Notes under the pieces: generated by a model | What the model was told of the DNA's origin: nothing | What the model saw: the letters and a program-made list of their open reading frames with translations, nothing else | The model's database searches: none | Origin: Tumebacillus_A lipolyticus | GTDB lineage: Bacteria > Bacillota > Bacilli > Tumebacillales > Tumebacillaceae | DNA: 64,000 bases | Reading direction: 5' to 3' | NCBI RefSeq assembly: GCF_042682745.1 | Contig: NZ_JBHUIO010000009.1 | Span: 62,001 to 126,000 of the forward strand | Made by a program: the position numbers and the translations under genes | Shown here: in pieces, positions 35,770 to 44,770 of the stretch | How the letters are laid out: each line of letters begins with the position of its first letter | Position numbering within the stretch: position 1 is the first letter of the stretch

Positions 35770-38565
35770 TTACTTTTTGCGCTTCTTATCCAACAGCTTG
35801 GAGATTGTCGAACTCTCCTCCTGCTGAGGCGGCTGCTTAGGAGCGGTCTGCTTGGCGGCTGGTGCGCTCGGTTGCGTCTGGTGAGGCGGTGCGCTGTGCT
35901 GGGACTTGCGCTCCGTCGCAGATTCTGCCTTTCGCTTCAGCCCTTGCATCGAACTGCTCTGCGCGCTCTGCTGCTCGCGCCTTTTCACGACCTGTTCCCC
36001 CTTGATCTTCCGCCTCGCCTCGCGCCAAGCTTGCAGGCGAGCGGTCGAGAGGCTCAGACGGCGAAGCGCCACATCGAGCGGCCAGAGGCAGGCGGCGAGC
36101 AGCAGCAACCAATAGGAGAGATCGCGCGCTTGCCATCTGGGCGGCAGGTCGTCCTTCCATACTTCTGCAGGATCGCTCAGCACTCGACCCCCGCCCGCCT
36201 CGGCGATCGCCGCCAAGATCTCCTGTCCGTTTTTCGGGAGGTCGTACTCAGGCGAATAGGAGACGGAGATCCCGGAGGATGCTGCCTGCTGAACATTTCC
36301 TTCCCGCTCCTCGACGACAGACAGCAGATAGGTGCCAGGGCGGTCGGCGCGAAATTGGCCCACATACTCTCCCGGCGCTTTTAACAGCAGGGGAATCTCC
36401 TGTTTCGTCGCATCCGAGTAGACCACTTCCCCCTTGAGCACGCCGCCCTCTGCCAGCTGTTTTTTCAACCGGACAGACAGTTCGCCCTGCCCGCCTGAGA
36501 TGGCGGCGCGCATGTCGAACGCGTCTGTACGGTACTGGGGCAACAGCCAGGTCATCAGCTGGTTCCAAAAGGCGCTCGATCCGTCCCATCCAGACCATTC
36601 GTTCGACCAGACCCCTTTGGCGTCAGATGTCCACGCGACTGCGCGACCCAGCCCGTACTGCCAGCGCGCGAGCACCGGCTCGCCCTTCAGGTTGGCGAGC
36701 ACCACATCGGCCGTCTCCTTTTCGGTCGTGGCGATGTGCGCGTTGATCTGTGGCAACCCTTTAGCAAACAGCGGAGCCAGCTCTTTCGCCCGCCCGATCT
36801 GCGGCGTGAACGGATTGTCTTCGATGTACGTCTTTCCTGCCAGCGCCGTCTCCTTGGAGAAGATCATCGGCACGCTGTTGCTGTCGACCGCCGAGTAGAA
36901 GCGGCCTTTCGCCTTTTCAGCAAGCCCTTCCAGCAGCTTCTGATCCGCATCCTGACCGACGGCGACAGTCGACATCGTGATCCCTTTTTCTTTCATTTTG
37001 GCGGTCAACCCGTCATAATCGCCCTCCGGCGATTGACCGTCGGTAAGCAGGATGATGTGCTTGCGCTTCGTCTCGATCTCCTGCAGCTTGTTAAACGCCT
37101 CTTCCACTGCCGGATAGATCGAGGTGCCACCCTCCGCTCCGATTCCGGAGATCTTGTCTTGCAACGCCTTCGGATTATCCACCTTGGTCGGCTCCACCAC
37201 CCACCAGTTGGTCGAGTCGAAAGCGAGCACCCCGAGCGTATCCTTCGCCTTCAGCATGGCTGTTGAGCGGCGGGCCGCTTCTTTTGCCAACTCGATCTTG
37301 TCGGGCGCCATCGACCCTGAGCGGTCGATGACCAACATCAGGCCCAGCGAGGGGATCTCCTGCTGGTTGCGCAGATCCATGTAGACAGGCAGCGCTTTTT
37401 CGATCGGCGTATCAAAATAACCGCCGAGGCCGAAAGAGTCCTCTCCTCCCGTCATCATCAGCCCGACGCCAAAATCGCGAACGGCGCTCTCGATCTGCTT
37501 TTGCACCGACTCGGCCAGGTCGACTCCCGACACGTTGGCCAGGACGATCACCGAGTAGCGTCGCAGATCTTCCAGCGTTTTCGGCATGGTCTGTGCGGTC
37601 GCCGTCTGATAGGGAAACTGCCCGGCGCGCAGCGCTTCGATCAGCCACTTGGCATCGCCTTGCGCTCCTTCCACGATCAGCGCGGCCGACTTGCCCAGCA
37701 CATCGCCATATGCGTACGCGGTGTTGTTCACCGCTTCCGTATCCGCATCAGGCAAGATCTCCACCCGATAGCGATGAAAGCCCGGTTCGGTCGCCTTCAG
37801 GGGGATCGACAGTCGATTCTCCCCTTTTTGCACTTGCATCTGCGTCTTGGCGATCGGCCGATTGTCTTCGAACACTTGCAGAGTCGCCCCGGTGAGGACG
37901 GTGCTCTCCACGACTGCAGTGAGCGCAAACGACTCCCCTTCATAGAGCGTGGCAGGCACGGTGGCGTTCTTCACCAACACCTCTGTGCCCACATCGCGCG
38001 CAAGGTGAGCAACATCGACTTGGATGCCGCGCTCCTTGAGATATCGGGCTTCGCGAACGCCATCGCCCAAATTTTGCTCCCCGTCGGAGAGCAGGACGAC
38101 GCGCGGCTTGTAACCGCTGTCGACCAGACCCTGCGCCAATCGAAGCCCTGCGGCGAGGTCGGTAAAGTTCTTGTTTTTTACCCCGCCAATTTCGAGCGCT
38201 GTGTTCGAGTCGAGGCTGAGCGGATATTCGACCGCCGGTCGCTCCCCGGTGCCGAGGATCGCAAACGCATCCTGCTCCGCTTTCGATCGGATCGCCTCTT
38301 GCATAAAGGAGACCGCACTTTTCGGCGACGTGACGCTCTTCGACTCATCGACGACAAAGATCACTTCCTGCTGATCGACCGGTGCTTTGAGCATCAACCC
38401 AGCCACCGAGAGGATCAGCAGCAGAAATATCAGCGAGCGCAAGGTGGCGACCGATCGTTTGCGCAGACCGATCAATCGCCGCTCTGTGCGATACCACCAG
38501 CCGATCGCAACTGCTGCCGGAAGCAGCAACAACAACCACCAAGGGTGCATCAGATCAAATCCCAC
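35770..38565 (-). CDS. Membrane VWA and glutamine-amidotransferase-like protein
   Basis: 931 aa from GTG 38565 (GGGGGG nine bases upstream; overlaps the previous gene by 11 bases); an ATG at 38550 is possible. Two N-terminal membrane segments (LLLLLPAAVAIGWW; LIFLLLILSVAGLML) are followed by a first VWA-like domain with a DESKS MIDAS, a beta-rich region, a class-I-amidotransferase-like segment (VIVLANVSGVDL...MMTGGEDSFGLGGYFDTPIE) lacking an obvious catalytic Cys, and a second VWA domain with DRSGSM near residue 412. A further membrane segment lies near residue 850 (YWLLLLAACLWPLDVA), and the tail is rich in Lys, Gln and Ser. VWA domains with intact MIDAS bind metal and protein partners; in MoxR/BatA clusters they are thought to act with the MoxR chaperone on envelope complexes. 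Last gene of the operon. Confidence 0.88.
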   Translation of the reverse strand: MGFDLMHPWWLLLLLPAAVAIGWWYRTERRLIGLRKRSVATLRSLIFLLLILSVAGLMLKAPVDQQEVIFVVDESKSVTSPKSAVSFMQEAIRSKAEQDAFAILGTGERPAVEYPLSLDSNTALEIGGVKNKNFTDLAAGLRLAQGLVDSGYKPRVVLLSDGEQNLGDGVREARYLKERGIQVDVAHLARDVGTEVLVKNATVPATLYEGESFALTAVVESTVLTGATLQVFEDNRPIAKTQMQVQKGENRLSIPLKATEPGFHRYRVEILPDADTEAVNNTAYAYGDVLGKSAALIVEGAQGDAKWLIEALRAGQFPYQTATAQTMPKTLEDLRRYSVIVLANVSGVDLAESVQKQIESAVRDFGVGLMMTGGEDSFGLGGYFDTPIEKALPVYMDLRNQQEIPSLGLMLVIDRSGSMAPDKIELAKEAARRSTAMLKAKDTLGVLAFDSTNWWVVEPTKVDNPKALQDKISGIGAEGGTSIYPAVEEAFNKLQEIETKRKHIILLTDGQSPEGDYDGLTAKMKEKGITMSTVAVGQDADQKLLEGLAEKAKGRFYSAVDSNSVPMIFSKETALAGKTYIEDNPFTPQIGRAKELAPLFAKGLPQINAHIATTEKETADVVLANLKGEPVLARWQYGLGRAVAWTSDAKGVWSNEWSGWDGSSAFWNQLMTWLLPQYRTDAFDMRAAISGGQGELSVRLKKQLAEGGVLKGEVVYSDATKQEIPLLLKAPGEYVGQFRADRPGTYLLSVVEEREGNVQQAASSGISVSYSPEYDLPKNGQEILAAIAEAGGGRVLSDPAEVWKDDLPPRWQARDLSYWLLLLAACLWPLDVALRRLSLSTARLQAWREARRKIKGEQVVKRREQQSAQSSSMQGLKRKAESATERKSQHSAPPHQTQPSAPAAKQTAPKQPPQQEESSTISKLLDKKRKK

Positions 38566-40372
38566 GCTTGTACACCCCCCATTCCACAAACAGCAGAAGC
38601 AGCGCGAACATCGCCAGGTAGCGCCAGATCTCAAACATCCCGCTCGCCGCCCGCTCGGCAGTGCCCTGCTCGTCACCACCGCTCGTCGGCAGCGCCACCT
38701 GTTGCACATCGAGCTTCGATTCAGATACCGGCAAGGTCACCGCCAGCAGCTTTTCCTCTTCGCTCGCCTTTCCGGCAAAGCGGTACAAACCGGGCGCTTG
38801 CGGTCTGAACCCCTGCTCGATCATCTCTTTCCCCACTTCCAACTTGTTTCCGGTCGGGTCGGTGATCATCCACCCCTGCTCTCTGATCGGTGGCAGCAGA
38901 GCAACGCGCTCTCCAGCTGTCACCTGACCGAGCGAAGCACCCGCAGTTGGCATCAGGTACTCCTTTAACTGCTTGATCATGATCGGAAAGGCGGGGAGCA
39001 ACGGCAGATCTGACTGGTGCAGGTCGAACGACAGCACCGCCACGCGCCTGCCTTCATTCTCGCCTGCCAACAGCATCGGCGAATCTCCGCTCTTGGCGAT
39101 CGTCTGCAGCCAAGCGGGCGCCTTGATCTCGCGCACCGCTTTCAGATGCGCCTGACCCAAGTCGAGATGCTGAAGCAGCGGTGAGTCTGGCTGAACCGCC
39201 TGAAACTTGCCCGCTTCGAGCAGATCTCCCGCCTGCAGCACGCCCTCGCCCTGTGGAGGGTTGACGAGCAGCACCGCACCGGCAGGCCATCGCTTGGGCA
39301 TGACTCCATCGTAAACGTACAGCGAAGCGTCTTCAGGAGGCGTGTCCGCATCCGTCCCCCGCTCGACCGTCACGCCGCCGATGCCCAGCGCTTTTTCCAA
39401 AAACACATTGCCCGCCGTCGTCAGCCAGACCTTTTTCGCTTGGCTGACCTGGGGCAGCACGACCGCCGAATCATCGATCGCCAATGCGTCCGTCCCTTGC
39501 AACCTGACGCGATAGTGCGGCTGTGCTGGCAGATGCGACCAAGTGAGCGTCGCCTGCCCGCCCGCCGCCACCTGCACCTGTTTGGCGTCGAGCGGCTCTC
39601 CCGACGCATCGAGAACCTCCACGTCGAGCGTGGCCGCCTCCGCGCCATCGTTTCTCACCGTCGCCACCAGTTGCCCCTGCGTGCCGGTCACCTGCCCGGC
39701 CGCATGGTAGATGCCGAAGTTTTGGCCTGCCGTCTGCGCTTCCAGCTTCGGCTTGCGGCCAAACGTGGGAAACAGCGCAGGATCGATTCCCCAATTGCCA
39801 TCCGAAAAAATTCGCACATCGCTCTCCGGCTCTTGGACGGAGAGCGCAGCGGCGAGCGACAGCGCGCCTTCGTAGTCCGCCTTGCCATACTCTTGCACCG
39901 CCTGCAACAGCGCTTGCTCAAGCTCCCCCTGATCGCTGCTGGAGACGAGCACGCGCGGCTCCTGTCCCATCGCGATCAGCGTCATCCGCTGCTGCACCGA
40001 CTTCTGCTGGATCAGCTCTCCCACCTGTCGCTTGCTCGCTTCCAGCCGGGTGTCCGACTCTCCTTTTGCTGCCATCGACGGGGAGAGATCGAGCACGACG
40101 ATCGTGTGATCGGCGACCGGCCCCTGCCCGAACAGCGCCGGGCGCGCCAACGCGAGCGCCAGGAGCAGCGCGAGCAGAAGCTGCAGCAGCAAGAGCAGAT
40201 TGCGCCGCAGCTTCTGCCACGGACGATGGGCCTCCATCTCCCGCAGCACCTGCCCCCAGAGGAGCGTGCTCGGCACCGTCACCTGCTCATACGTCCGCTT
40301 CAGCAGATAGAGGATCAGGATCGCCGGGAGCGCGGCGAGAAAGGACAGCATCCAAGGTGCGATCCAACTCAT
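38555..40372 (-). CDS. BatA-like protein with VWA domain
   Basis: 605 aa. The N-terminus WIAPWMLSFLAALPAILILYLLKR plus LWGQVLREMEAHRPWQKLRRNLLLLLQLLLALLLALALARP is the typical BatA/aerotolerance-regulator N-terminal unit: two membrane segments flanking a short basic loop. A VWA domain follows with MIDAS DLSPS near residue 95, then Ig-like beta regions, and a final membrane segment (MFEIWRYLAMFALLLLFVEWGVYKR). It overlaps the DUF58 gene by four bases (ATGA), so translation is coupled. The family usually sits with MoxR and DUF58 genes and is thought to be an envelope partner of the AAA ATPase; the exact substrate is unknown. Confidence 0.88.
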   Translation of the reverse strand: MSWIAPWMLSFLAALPAILILYLLKRTYEQVTVPSTLLWGQVLREMEAHRPWQKLRRNLLLLLQLLLALLLALALARPALFGQGPVADHTIVVLDLSPSMAAKGESDTRLEASKRQVGELIQQKSVQQRMTLIAMGQEPRVLVSSSDQGELEQALLQAVQEYGKADYEGALSLAAALSVQEPESDVRIFSDGNWGIDPALFPTFGRKPKLEAQTAGQNFGIYHAAGQVTGTQGQLVATVRNDGAEAATLDVEVLDASGEPLDAKQVQVAAGGQATLTWSHLPAQPHYRVRLQGTDALAIDDSAVVLPQVSQAKKVWLTTAGNVFLEKALGIGGVTVERGTDADTPPEDASLYVYDGVMPKRWPAGAVLLVNPPQGEGVLQAGDLLEAGKFQAVQPDSPLLQHLDLGQAHLKAVREIKAPAWLQTIAKSGDSPMLLAGENEGRRVAVLSFDLHQSDLPLLPAFPIMIKQLKEYLMPTAGASLGQVTAGERVALLPPIREQGWMITDPTGNKLEVGKEMIEQGFRPQAPGLYRFAGKASEEEKLLAVTLPVSESKLDVQQVALPTSGGDEQGTAERAASGMFEIWRYLAMFALLLLFVEWGVYKRGI

Positions 40373-41247
40373 CGTCCGATCACCCCCGTCCGCAACAGCT
40401 GGCCAAACATCACCTCTTCTAACCTCTCCTCCGCCCGCACCAACAGGTGATGCATTCCGCGCCGACGGCAGAATTCGCCCAGCTGTTGCGCATAGGTCGC
40501 CACCGCTTCCCTGTACTGCTTCAGGACGTAAGGAGACACCGCTACATCGAGCCCTTTTCCGCTCTCGCTGTCGACCAGATGCAAGTCACCCGCGTAGGCA
40601 GGATCGATCTCCTCAGCCGAAAGAATCTGCACGACGACCACCGAATGTCCCGCTCCTTGCAACCGCTTTAACGCTTCCTCATACCCATCGCCGAACAGAA
40701 AATCGGACAGGATGACCACTAGACCCGATTCGGTCGGCATCCCTGAGCGCAAAAGCCAGCTGAGCGACCCTTCGGTGCCTGACCCGAGCGCTTGCGCCTG
40801 TTGCAAGGTGGAGAACAGGCGGTTGGCAGACTGCTTACTCATCAGCCTGTTTGATCTGCTGAGCATGCGATCTGCAAACAGGAGCGCCTCCACGCGATCC
40901 GCTTCGGCGAGCGCCAGATAGCCGAGCGCCGCCGCAACCTGCTGTGCCTGTTGCAGCTTGCCATTGAAATCCATCGAGCGCGAAGCATCGATCATCAGAT
41001 AGAGCAGCACATCGCGCTCGTCAAAAAACGTTTTTAAAAAGAGCCGCCCCAGCCGCGCATAGGCCCGCCAATCGAGATGGCGCAGGTCGTCGCCTGGCAG
41101 ATAAGGGCGATATTCGGCAAACTCCACCGATGAGCCGAGTTGCTTCGAACGCCTCGCCCCACCCCGGTGGCTGGGCATATTCCGCACCTGCAAGCGCAGC
41201 CGCTCCAGGCGGGCGAGAAACGCAGGCGTCAGAAACGGATCGCTCAT
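40369..41247 (-). CDS. DUF58 (YeaD-type) protein
   Basis: 292 aa with the DUF58 signature YRPYLPGDDLRHLDWRAYAR-L-RLFLKTFFDERD, then a VWA-like fold whose first strand reads LYLMIDASRSMDF (DASRS as MIDAS-like motif). Unlike many DUF58 proteins it has no membrane segments, so it is probably cytosolic, the soluble type. It overlaps both neighbours by four bases (ATGA) and stands between MoxR and BatA, the classical order MoxR-DUF58-VWA. Presumed adaptor between the MoxR ATPase and the membrane VWA proteins; this is family knowledge plus context, no reaction is known. Confidence 0.9.
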   Translation of the reverse strand: MSDPFLTPAFLARLERLRLQVRNMPSHRGGARRSKQLGSSVEFAEYRPYLPGDDLRHLDWRAYARLGRLFLKTFFDERDVLLYLMIDASRSMDFNGKLQQAQQVAAALGYLALAEADRVEALLFADRMLSRSNRLMSKQSANRLFSTLQQAQALGSGTEGSLSWLLRSGMPTESGLVVILSDFLFGDGYEEALKRLQGAGHSVVVVQILSAEEIDPAYAGDLHLVDSESGKGLDVAVSPYVLKQYREAVATYAQQLGEFCRRRGMHHLLVRAEERLEEVMFGQLLRTGVIGR

Positions 41248-42218
41248 AAGCCCACTCTCGACAACAGCAGTTCGATCAACCGTTCCACCGTGTACTGATC
41301 GGCTGCCGCTTCATAGTTCATCCCGATCCGGTGGCGCAGGGCGGGGATCGCCACCTCGCGAATATCTTCGCTCGACACGTTTAAGCGCCCATGCAAGAAC
41401 GCCCGCGCCTTCGCGACCTTTACGATCGCCTGAGCAGCGCGAGGGCCAGCTCCATATCGCACATAGCGGCGAACCTCCTCTGGCGCACCGTCCTGATCGG
41501 GTTGGGAGAGGAAGATCAGCTCCACCACCTGGTTGATCAGCTCCGGCGTGATCAGCATCTCCCGCACCGTCTCCTGCACGCGCAAGATCTCATCGCCGCC
41601 GATGATCGAGGCGAGCGACTCCTTGCCCGCACCGGTGGTCAGCTGAACGATCTGCTGCAGTTCGTCACGGGTGGGAAAGGGCACATGTATCTTTAACAAA
41701 AAGCGGTCGAGCTGCGCTTCGGGCAACGGATAGGTGCCTTCTAGCTCAAGCGGGTTTTGCGTGGCGAGGACGAAAAATGGCTGTGGCAGCTGGCGGGTCT
41801 TGCCCCCGACGGTGACCGCCGCCTCCTGCATCGCTTCCAACAGAGCGGATTGCGTCTTCGGCGTCGCTCGGTTGATCTCATCGGCGAGGACGAGGTTGCC
41901 GTGGATCGGACCGTGCTGAAAGACGAACTTCATGCCCTCGCCCGGCTCTTCGCGCAGGATCTCCGTCCCGACGATGTCGGCTGGCATCAGGTCTGGTGTG
42001 AACTGAATCCTCGAATATTTCATCTCCATCACATCTGCCATCGTCCGCACCAGCAACGTCTTGCCCAGCCCTGGCACACCTTCAAGCAGCGCATGTCCCC
42101 CTGCGAGGATACAGTACAGCACCTGCTCGACCACAACTTCCTGTCCGATCACCTTTCGGGCGATCCCGGCTCGGACCTCGTTCATCAGATCCCGATAGGT
42201 TTGCAACTGCTCAATCAT
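41244..42218 (-). CDS. MoxR-family AAA+ ATPase
   Basis: 324 aa, ATG 42218 with GGAGGTT ten bases upstream lying across the stop of the preceding gene. Walker A GVPGLGKT near residue 45, the MoxR-type RIQFTPDLMPADIVGTEIL, Walker B LVLADEINRATPKTQSALLEAM, sensor-1 region LATQNPLELEGTYPLPEAQLDRF, and a C-terminal lid with RHRIGMNYEA. MoxR proteins act as chaperone-like ATPases that help assemble or activate VWA-containing or metal-containing complexes. The immediate DUF58 and VWA partners downstream fit that role. Confidence 0.95.
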   Translation of the reverse strand: MIEQLQTYRDLMNEVRAGIARKVIGQEVVVEQVLYCILAGGHALLEGVPGLGKTLLVRTMADVMEMKYSRIQFTPDLMPADIVGTEILREEPGEGMKFVFQHGPIHGNLVLADEINRATPKTQSALLEAMQEAAVTVGGKTRQLPQPFFVLATQNPLELEGTYPLPEAQLDRFLLKIHVPFPTRDELQQIVQLTTGAGKESLASIIGGDEILRVQETVREMLITPELINQVVELIFLSQPDQDGAPEEVRRYVRYGAGPRAAQAIVKVAKARAFLHGRLNVSSEDIREVAIPALRHRIGMNYEAAADQYTVERLIELLLSRVGL

Positions 42219-42233
42219 GCTTTCGATAACCTC

Positions 42234-43883
42234 CTACGGAGCGATCTCCGAAAAATAATCGCGCACCAGTTCCTGTTCGCTGAGCGGCAAGGAACTGCGA
42301 TCAACGCTCTCTCGCGCATAGTCCGCATATTCGCGGTATACCTCCTGGTAAGGGCGGACGACACCTGGCGTCACCTGACCGCTGCCGGAGACCATCTCAC
42401 CTTGTCCCTGATGCTTGGGGCCGCTTGCATCGCTTCCCTGCTCGCCTACACCGAACTGGCCGGCAGGGACCATGATCGACTCGCGACCTCCCGCACCGGT
42501 GCCCCATCCCGAACCACCAGCACCTGCGCCATTTCCGCCTTGCCCACTGCCGCTTCCGTTTCCATTACCGTTTCCATTACCGTTTCCATTACCGTTTCCA
42601 TTACCGTTTCCATTACCGTTTCCATTTCCGTTACCATTTCCGTTACCATTTCCGTTGCCATTCCCGCTTCCATTACCGTTACTATTTCCGTTGCCCGAGC
42701 TGTTTCCGCTCTGCCCGTCTGAGGAGGGATCGCCGGAAGAATCGTCAGGTTGCCCCGTGTTTCCCGCGTCGGCGTAAACGCCGCCCGGTGTCCCTCCCGC
42801 TTGGGCGAGCGATGCTCCGAGCTGCTGCAGACCGGCAGTCTGCGTGGAGGTCGAACCGTTCAACAGGTTGCCGAGCGACGCGACCATGTTTTGCATCTGT
42901 TGCACGTTCCCCTGCTGCATCTGCTGCGCTGCCGACTGCAGCGCCTGTTTCAATTGCTGGCTGGACGCTTGCCCAGCAGCGCTGGCCAGCGCATTAGCCA
43001 ACTGGCTGCGCTGTTCGTCTGTCAGGTTGGCGAGCTGCTCCTTCATCTCCTCAAGCGCCTTTTGCACCGCCTGCTGATCGCCATTCTTCATCGCTTCGGC
43101 CAGCTTTTTTGACGCTTCCGCCTGTGCGAGCGCATCTGAAACTTTCGCCAGATCCTTTTGTCTGGCTGCGATCTCATCCTCGATCGACTTGACCTTCAGC
43201 TGCGCCTTTGCCAGAGCGCGCTCAAGATCCTCTTTTGTCTGCGCCTCTTTCAACTCTTCGAGCAGCTTCTGCTCCGCCTCTTTTAGCTTGGCGAGATCCG
43301 CTTCGCTCAGCTGCGCCTTCTTCGCTTCTTCGAGCGCTTTCTTCACTTCATCCGCAGCTTTTTCCGCCTCATCTTGCACCTGCTTGCGCTCGATGGCGAT
43401 CCGATTTTGCGGATTGTCCCACACGGTGAGCGCGACGGCGAACAGGGCGAAGGCGCACAGCGCGATCGTCGCTTTGCGCGGCACATCGTACCTGACCATC
43501 TGCGGAGTTTGCTCGCGCAGTGTGAGCAGCATGCTCACCGCTTCTCGGCGCTGTAGCTCGGCGACAGCAGACGTCTCCTCTGCGAAGTGCAGCGCCGTGC
43601 TCACCCGATCCTGCAGCTTGTAGCGATCGACCACCCGCGCCGCCTGCTGGATGGAGGGCGGCTTCAGCCAGCTGTAGACCGCGCCGGCCAGCAGGCCGAG
43701 CAGGACCAAGCTGCCCGCCCACAGCTCGTTATGCAGGATAGGAACGAAACGGGCGATCAGGAGCAGCAAACATGCTGCTCCTAGACCGCCGAATAAACCA
43801 AAGCCTGCCTGATAGATCGTTTGCCGAATCCACAACCGACGGCGCACCGGATGAAGTCCGGTGATCAGTTCGCGCGGAATCAT
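42234..43883 (-). CDS. Membrane coiled-coil protein with (Gly-Asn)n tract
   Basis: 549 aa, ATG 43883 after GGAGGTC, overlapping the ABC permease stop by four bases. Two N-terminal membrane segments (LFGGLGAACLLLLIARF; LVLLGLLAGAVYSWL), an intermediate domain and one more membrane segment (ATIALCAFALFAVALTVW), then a long Ala/Glu/Lys/Gln coiled coil (about residues 155-330). A low-complexity tract follows: Ser/Asp-rich, then (GN)n from the DNA repeat at 42556-42690, then Gly-rich. The short C-terminal domain (YREYADYARESVDRSSLPLSEQELVRDYF) is hydrophilic. The layout resembles DUF4175-type proteins found in MoxR/VWA operons. Likely membrane-anchored scaffold for the VWA/ABC complex; function unknown. 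Confidence 0.8.
   Translation of the reverse strand: MIPRELITGLHPVRRRLWIRQTIYQAGFGLFGGLGAACLLLLIARFVPILHNELWAGSLVLLGLLAGAVYSWLKPPSIQQAARVVDRYKLQDRVSTALHFAEETSAVAELQRREAVSMLLTLREQTPQMVRYDVPRKATIALCAFALFAVALTVWDNPQNRIAIERKQVQDEAEKAADEVKKALEEAKKAQLSEADLAKLKEAEQKLLEELKEAQTKEDLERALAKAQLKVKSIEDEIAARQKDLAKVSDALAQAEASKKLAEAMKNGDQQAVQKALEEMKEQLANLTDEQRSQLANALASAAGQASSQQLKQALQSAAQQMQQGNVQQMQNMVASLGNLLNGSTSTQTAGLQQLGASLAQAGGTPGGVYADAGNTGQPDDSSGDPSSDGQSGNSSGNGNSNGNGSGNGNGNGNGNGNGNGNGNGNGNGNGNGNGNGNGNGNGSGSGQGGNGAGAGGSGWGTGAGGRESIMVPAGQFGVGEQGSDASGPKHQGQGEMVSGSGQVTPGVVRPYQEVYREYADYARESVDRSSLPLSEQELVRDYFSEIAP
42556..42690. repeat. 12-bp tandem repeat coding for (Gly-Asn)n
   Basis: About eleven near-identical copies of the unit CCGTTTCCATTA (each itself two 6-bp half-units) on the plus strand, encoding Gly-Asn dipeptides on the minus strand inside the coiled-coil protein. 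The unit is a multiple of three, so gain or loss of copies would lengthen or shorten the protein without frameshift. The left copies are most uniform, suggesting recent expansion. Confidence 0.9.
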
Positions 43884-44770
43884 GGGCTGACCTCCTGTTG
43901 CTGTTCTGTTGTTTGCTGCTCACTTCTGCGACGCTTGACCGGCGTCAACAACCGGACGCTGAGCCACATCAACAGGGTGGAGCTGGACAGATAGACCAGT
44001 GAGAAATAGAGCCACGGAGGCATGATCAGCGGGTTGCTCGACGCGCCGAACATATAGCCGTCCGGCTCGAAGATCTGCCACACGTTGTAGACCGGATTGA
44101 GCGCCATGATGTACATCAAGCTCGGTCGTTGAGCGTACACACCGGTCAACGCGTTCATAAACATGTTGATCATCTCCCCCAGCACTGCTGTTCCGCCGAG
44201 CAGGAAGAGCATGACCATATAGGAGACGACGACCGCAATGCCCGTCCGCTTAAACCAGGTCGAACAGAACAGCCCGATCATGCCGAAGGAGATGATCACG
44301 ACCAAGTAAAAGGCGAACATGGCGAGCAGTTTGATCGGCGCCACGCCCCCGTGCAGGAGGACGATCGCGTAGAGCGGCAGCGTGGAGAACAGGACGAGCC
44401 AGATAAATGCCATCGACGAGATCAGCTTGGATAGCAGAATCTTAAATGGTGACAGATGCGTGGTCAGCAAGATGTTTAATGTCTGGCGCTCCCGCTCTCC
44501 AGAGATCGCACCTGCCGTCAGCCCTGGCGCGACAAACGCGAGCAAGATCAGCTGAATAATCGCCACGGCGAGAAAGATATATTTGTTCTCGCCCGGACGA
44601 ACGACAGACGAGATGTTGTTGACGAAGATAAACGCCATCGTCAAGCCGCCGAGAATCGCCAGATACAGACAGATCAGCACCACCGTCTTCGGCGTTCTCA
44701 TCCGCGACCGAAACTCGCGGAGCAAGATCGGATTTGTCACAAATTCGAGCGACATCAACTTTTGGATCAT
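43880..44770 (-). CDS. ABC-2-type transporter permease
   Basis: 296 aa with about six membrane segments (for example VVLICLYLAILGGLTMAFIF; IFLAVAIIQLILLAFVAPGL; FIWLVLFSTLPLYAIVLL; LAMFAFYLVVIISFGMIGL; VVVSYMVMLFLLGG; YFSLVYLSSSTLLMWLS) and the ABC-2 hallmark GAISGERERQTLNILLTTHLS after the second. Typical start NPILLREFRSRMR. It overlaps the ATPase gene upstream and the coiled-coil gene downstream by four bases each. With the ATPase it would form a homodimeric exporter or membrane machine; no substrate can be named. Confidence 0.93.
   Translation of the reverse strand: MIQKLMSLEFVTNPILLREFRSRMRTPKTVVLICLYLAILGGLTMAFIFVNNISSVVRPGENKYIFLAVAIIQLILLAFVAPGLTAGAISGERERQTLNILLTTHLSPFKILLSKLISSMAFIWLVLFSTLPLYAIVLLHGGVAPIKLLAMFAFYLVVIISFGMIGLFCSTWFKRTGIAVVVSYMVMLFLLGGTAVLGEMINMFMNALTGVYAQRPSLMYIMALNPVYNVWQIFEPDGYMFGASSNPLIMPPWLYFSLVYLSSSTLLMWLSVRLLTPVKRRRSEQQTTEQQQEVSP

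Noticed and set aside
38566..38709. 48-residue extension of the large VWA protein
   Set aside because: It lies inside the BatA-like gene and has Cys/Arg-rich nonsense composition.
42415..42777. Plus-strand ORF of Pro/Phe/Leu repeats
   Set aside because: It is the antisense of the (Gly-Asn)n tract; no RBS and no sense outside the repeat.
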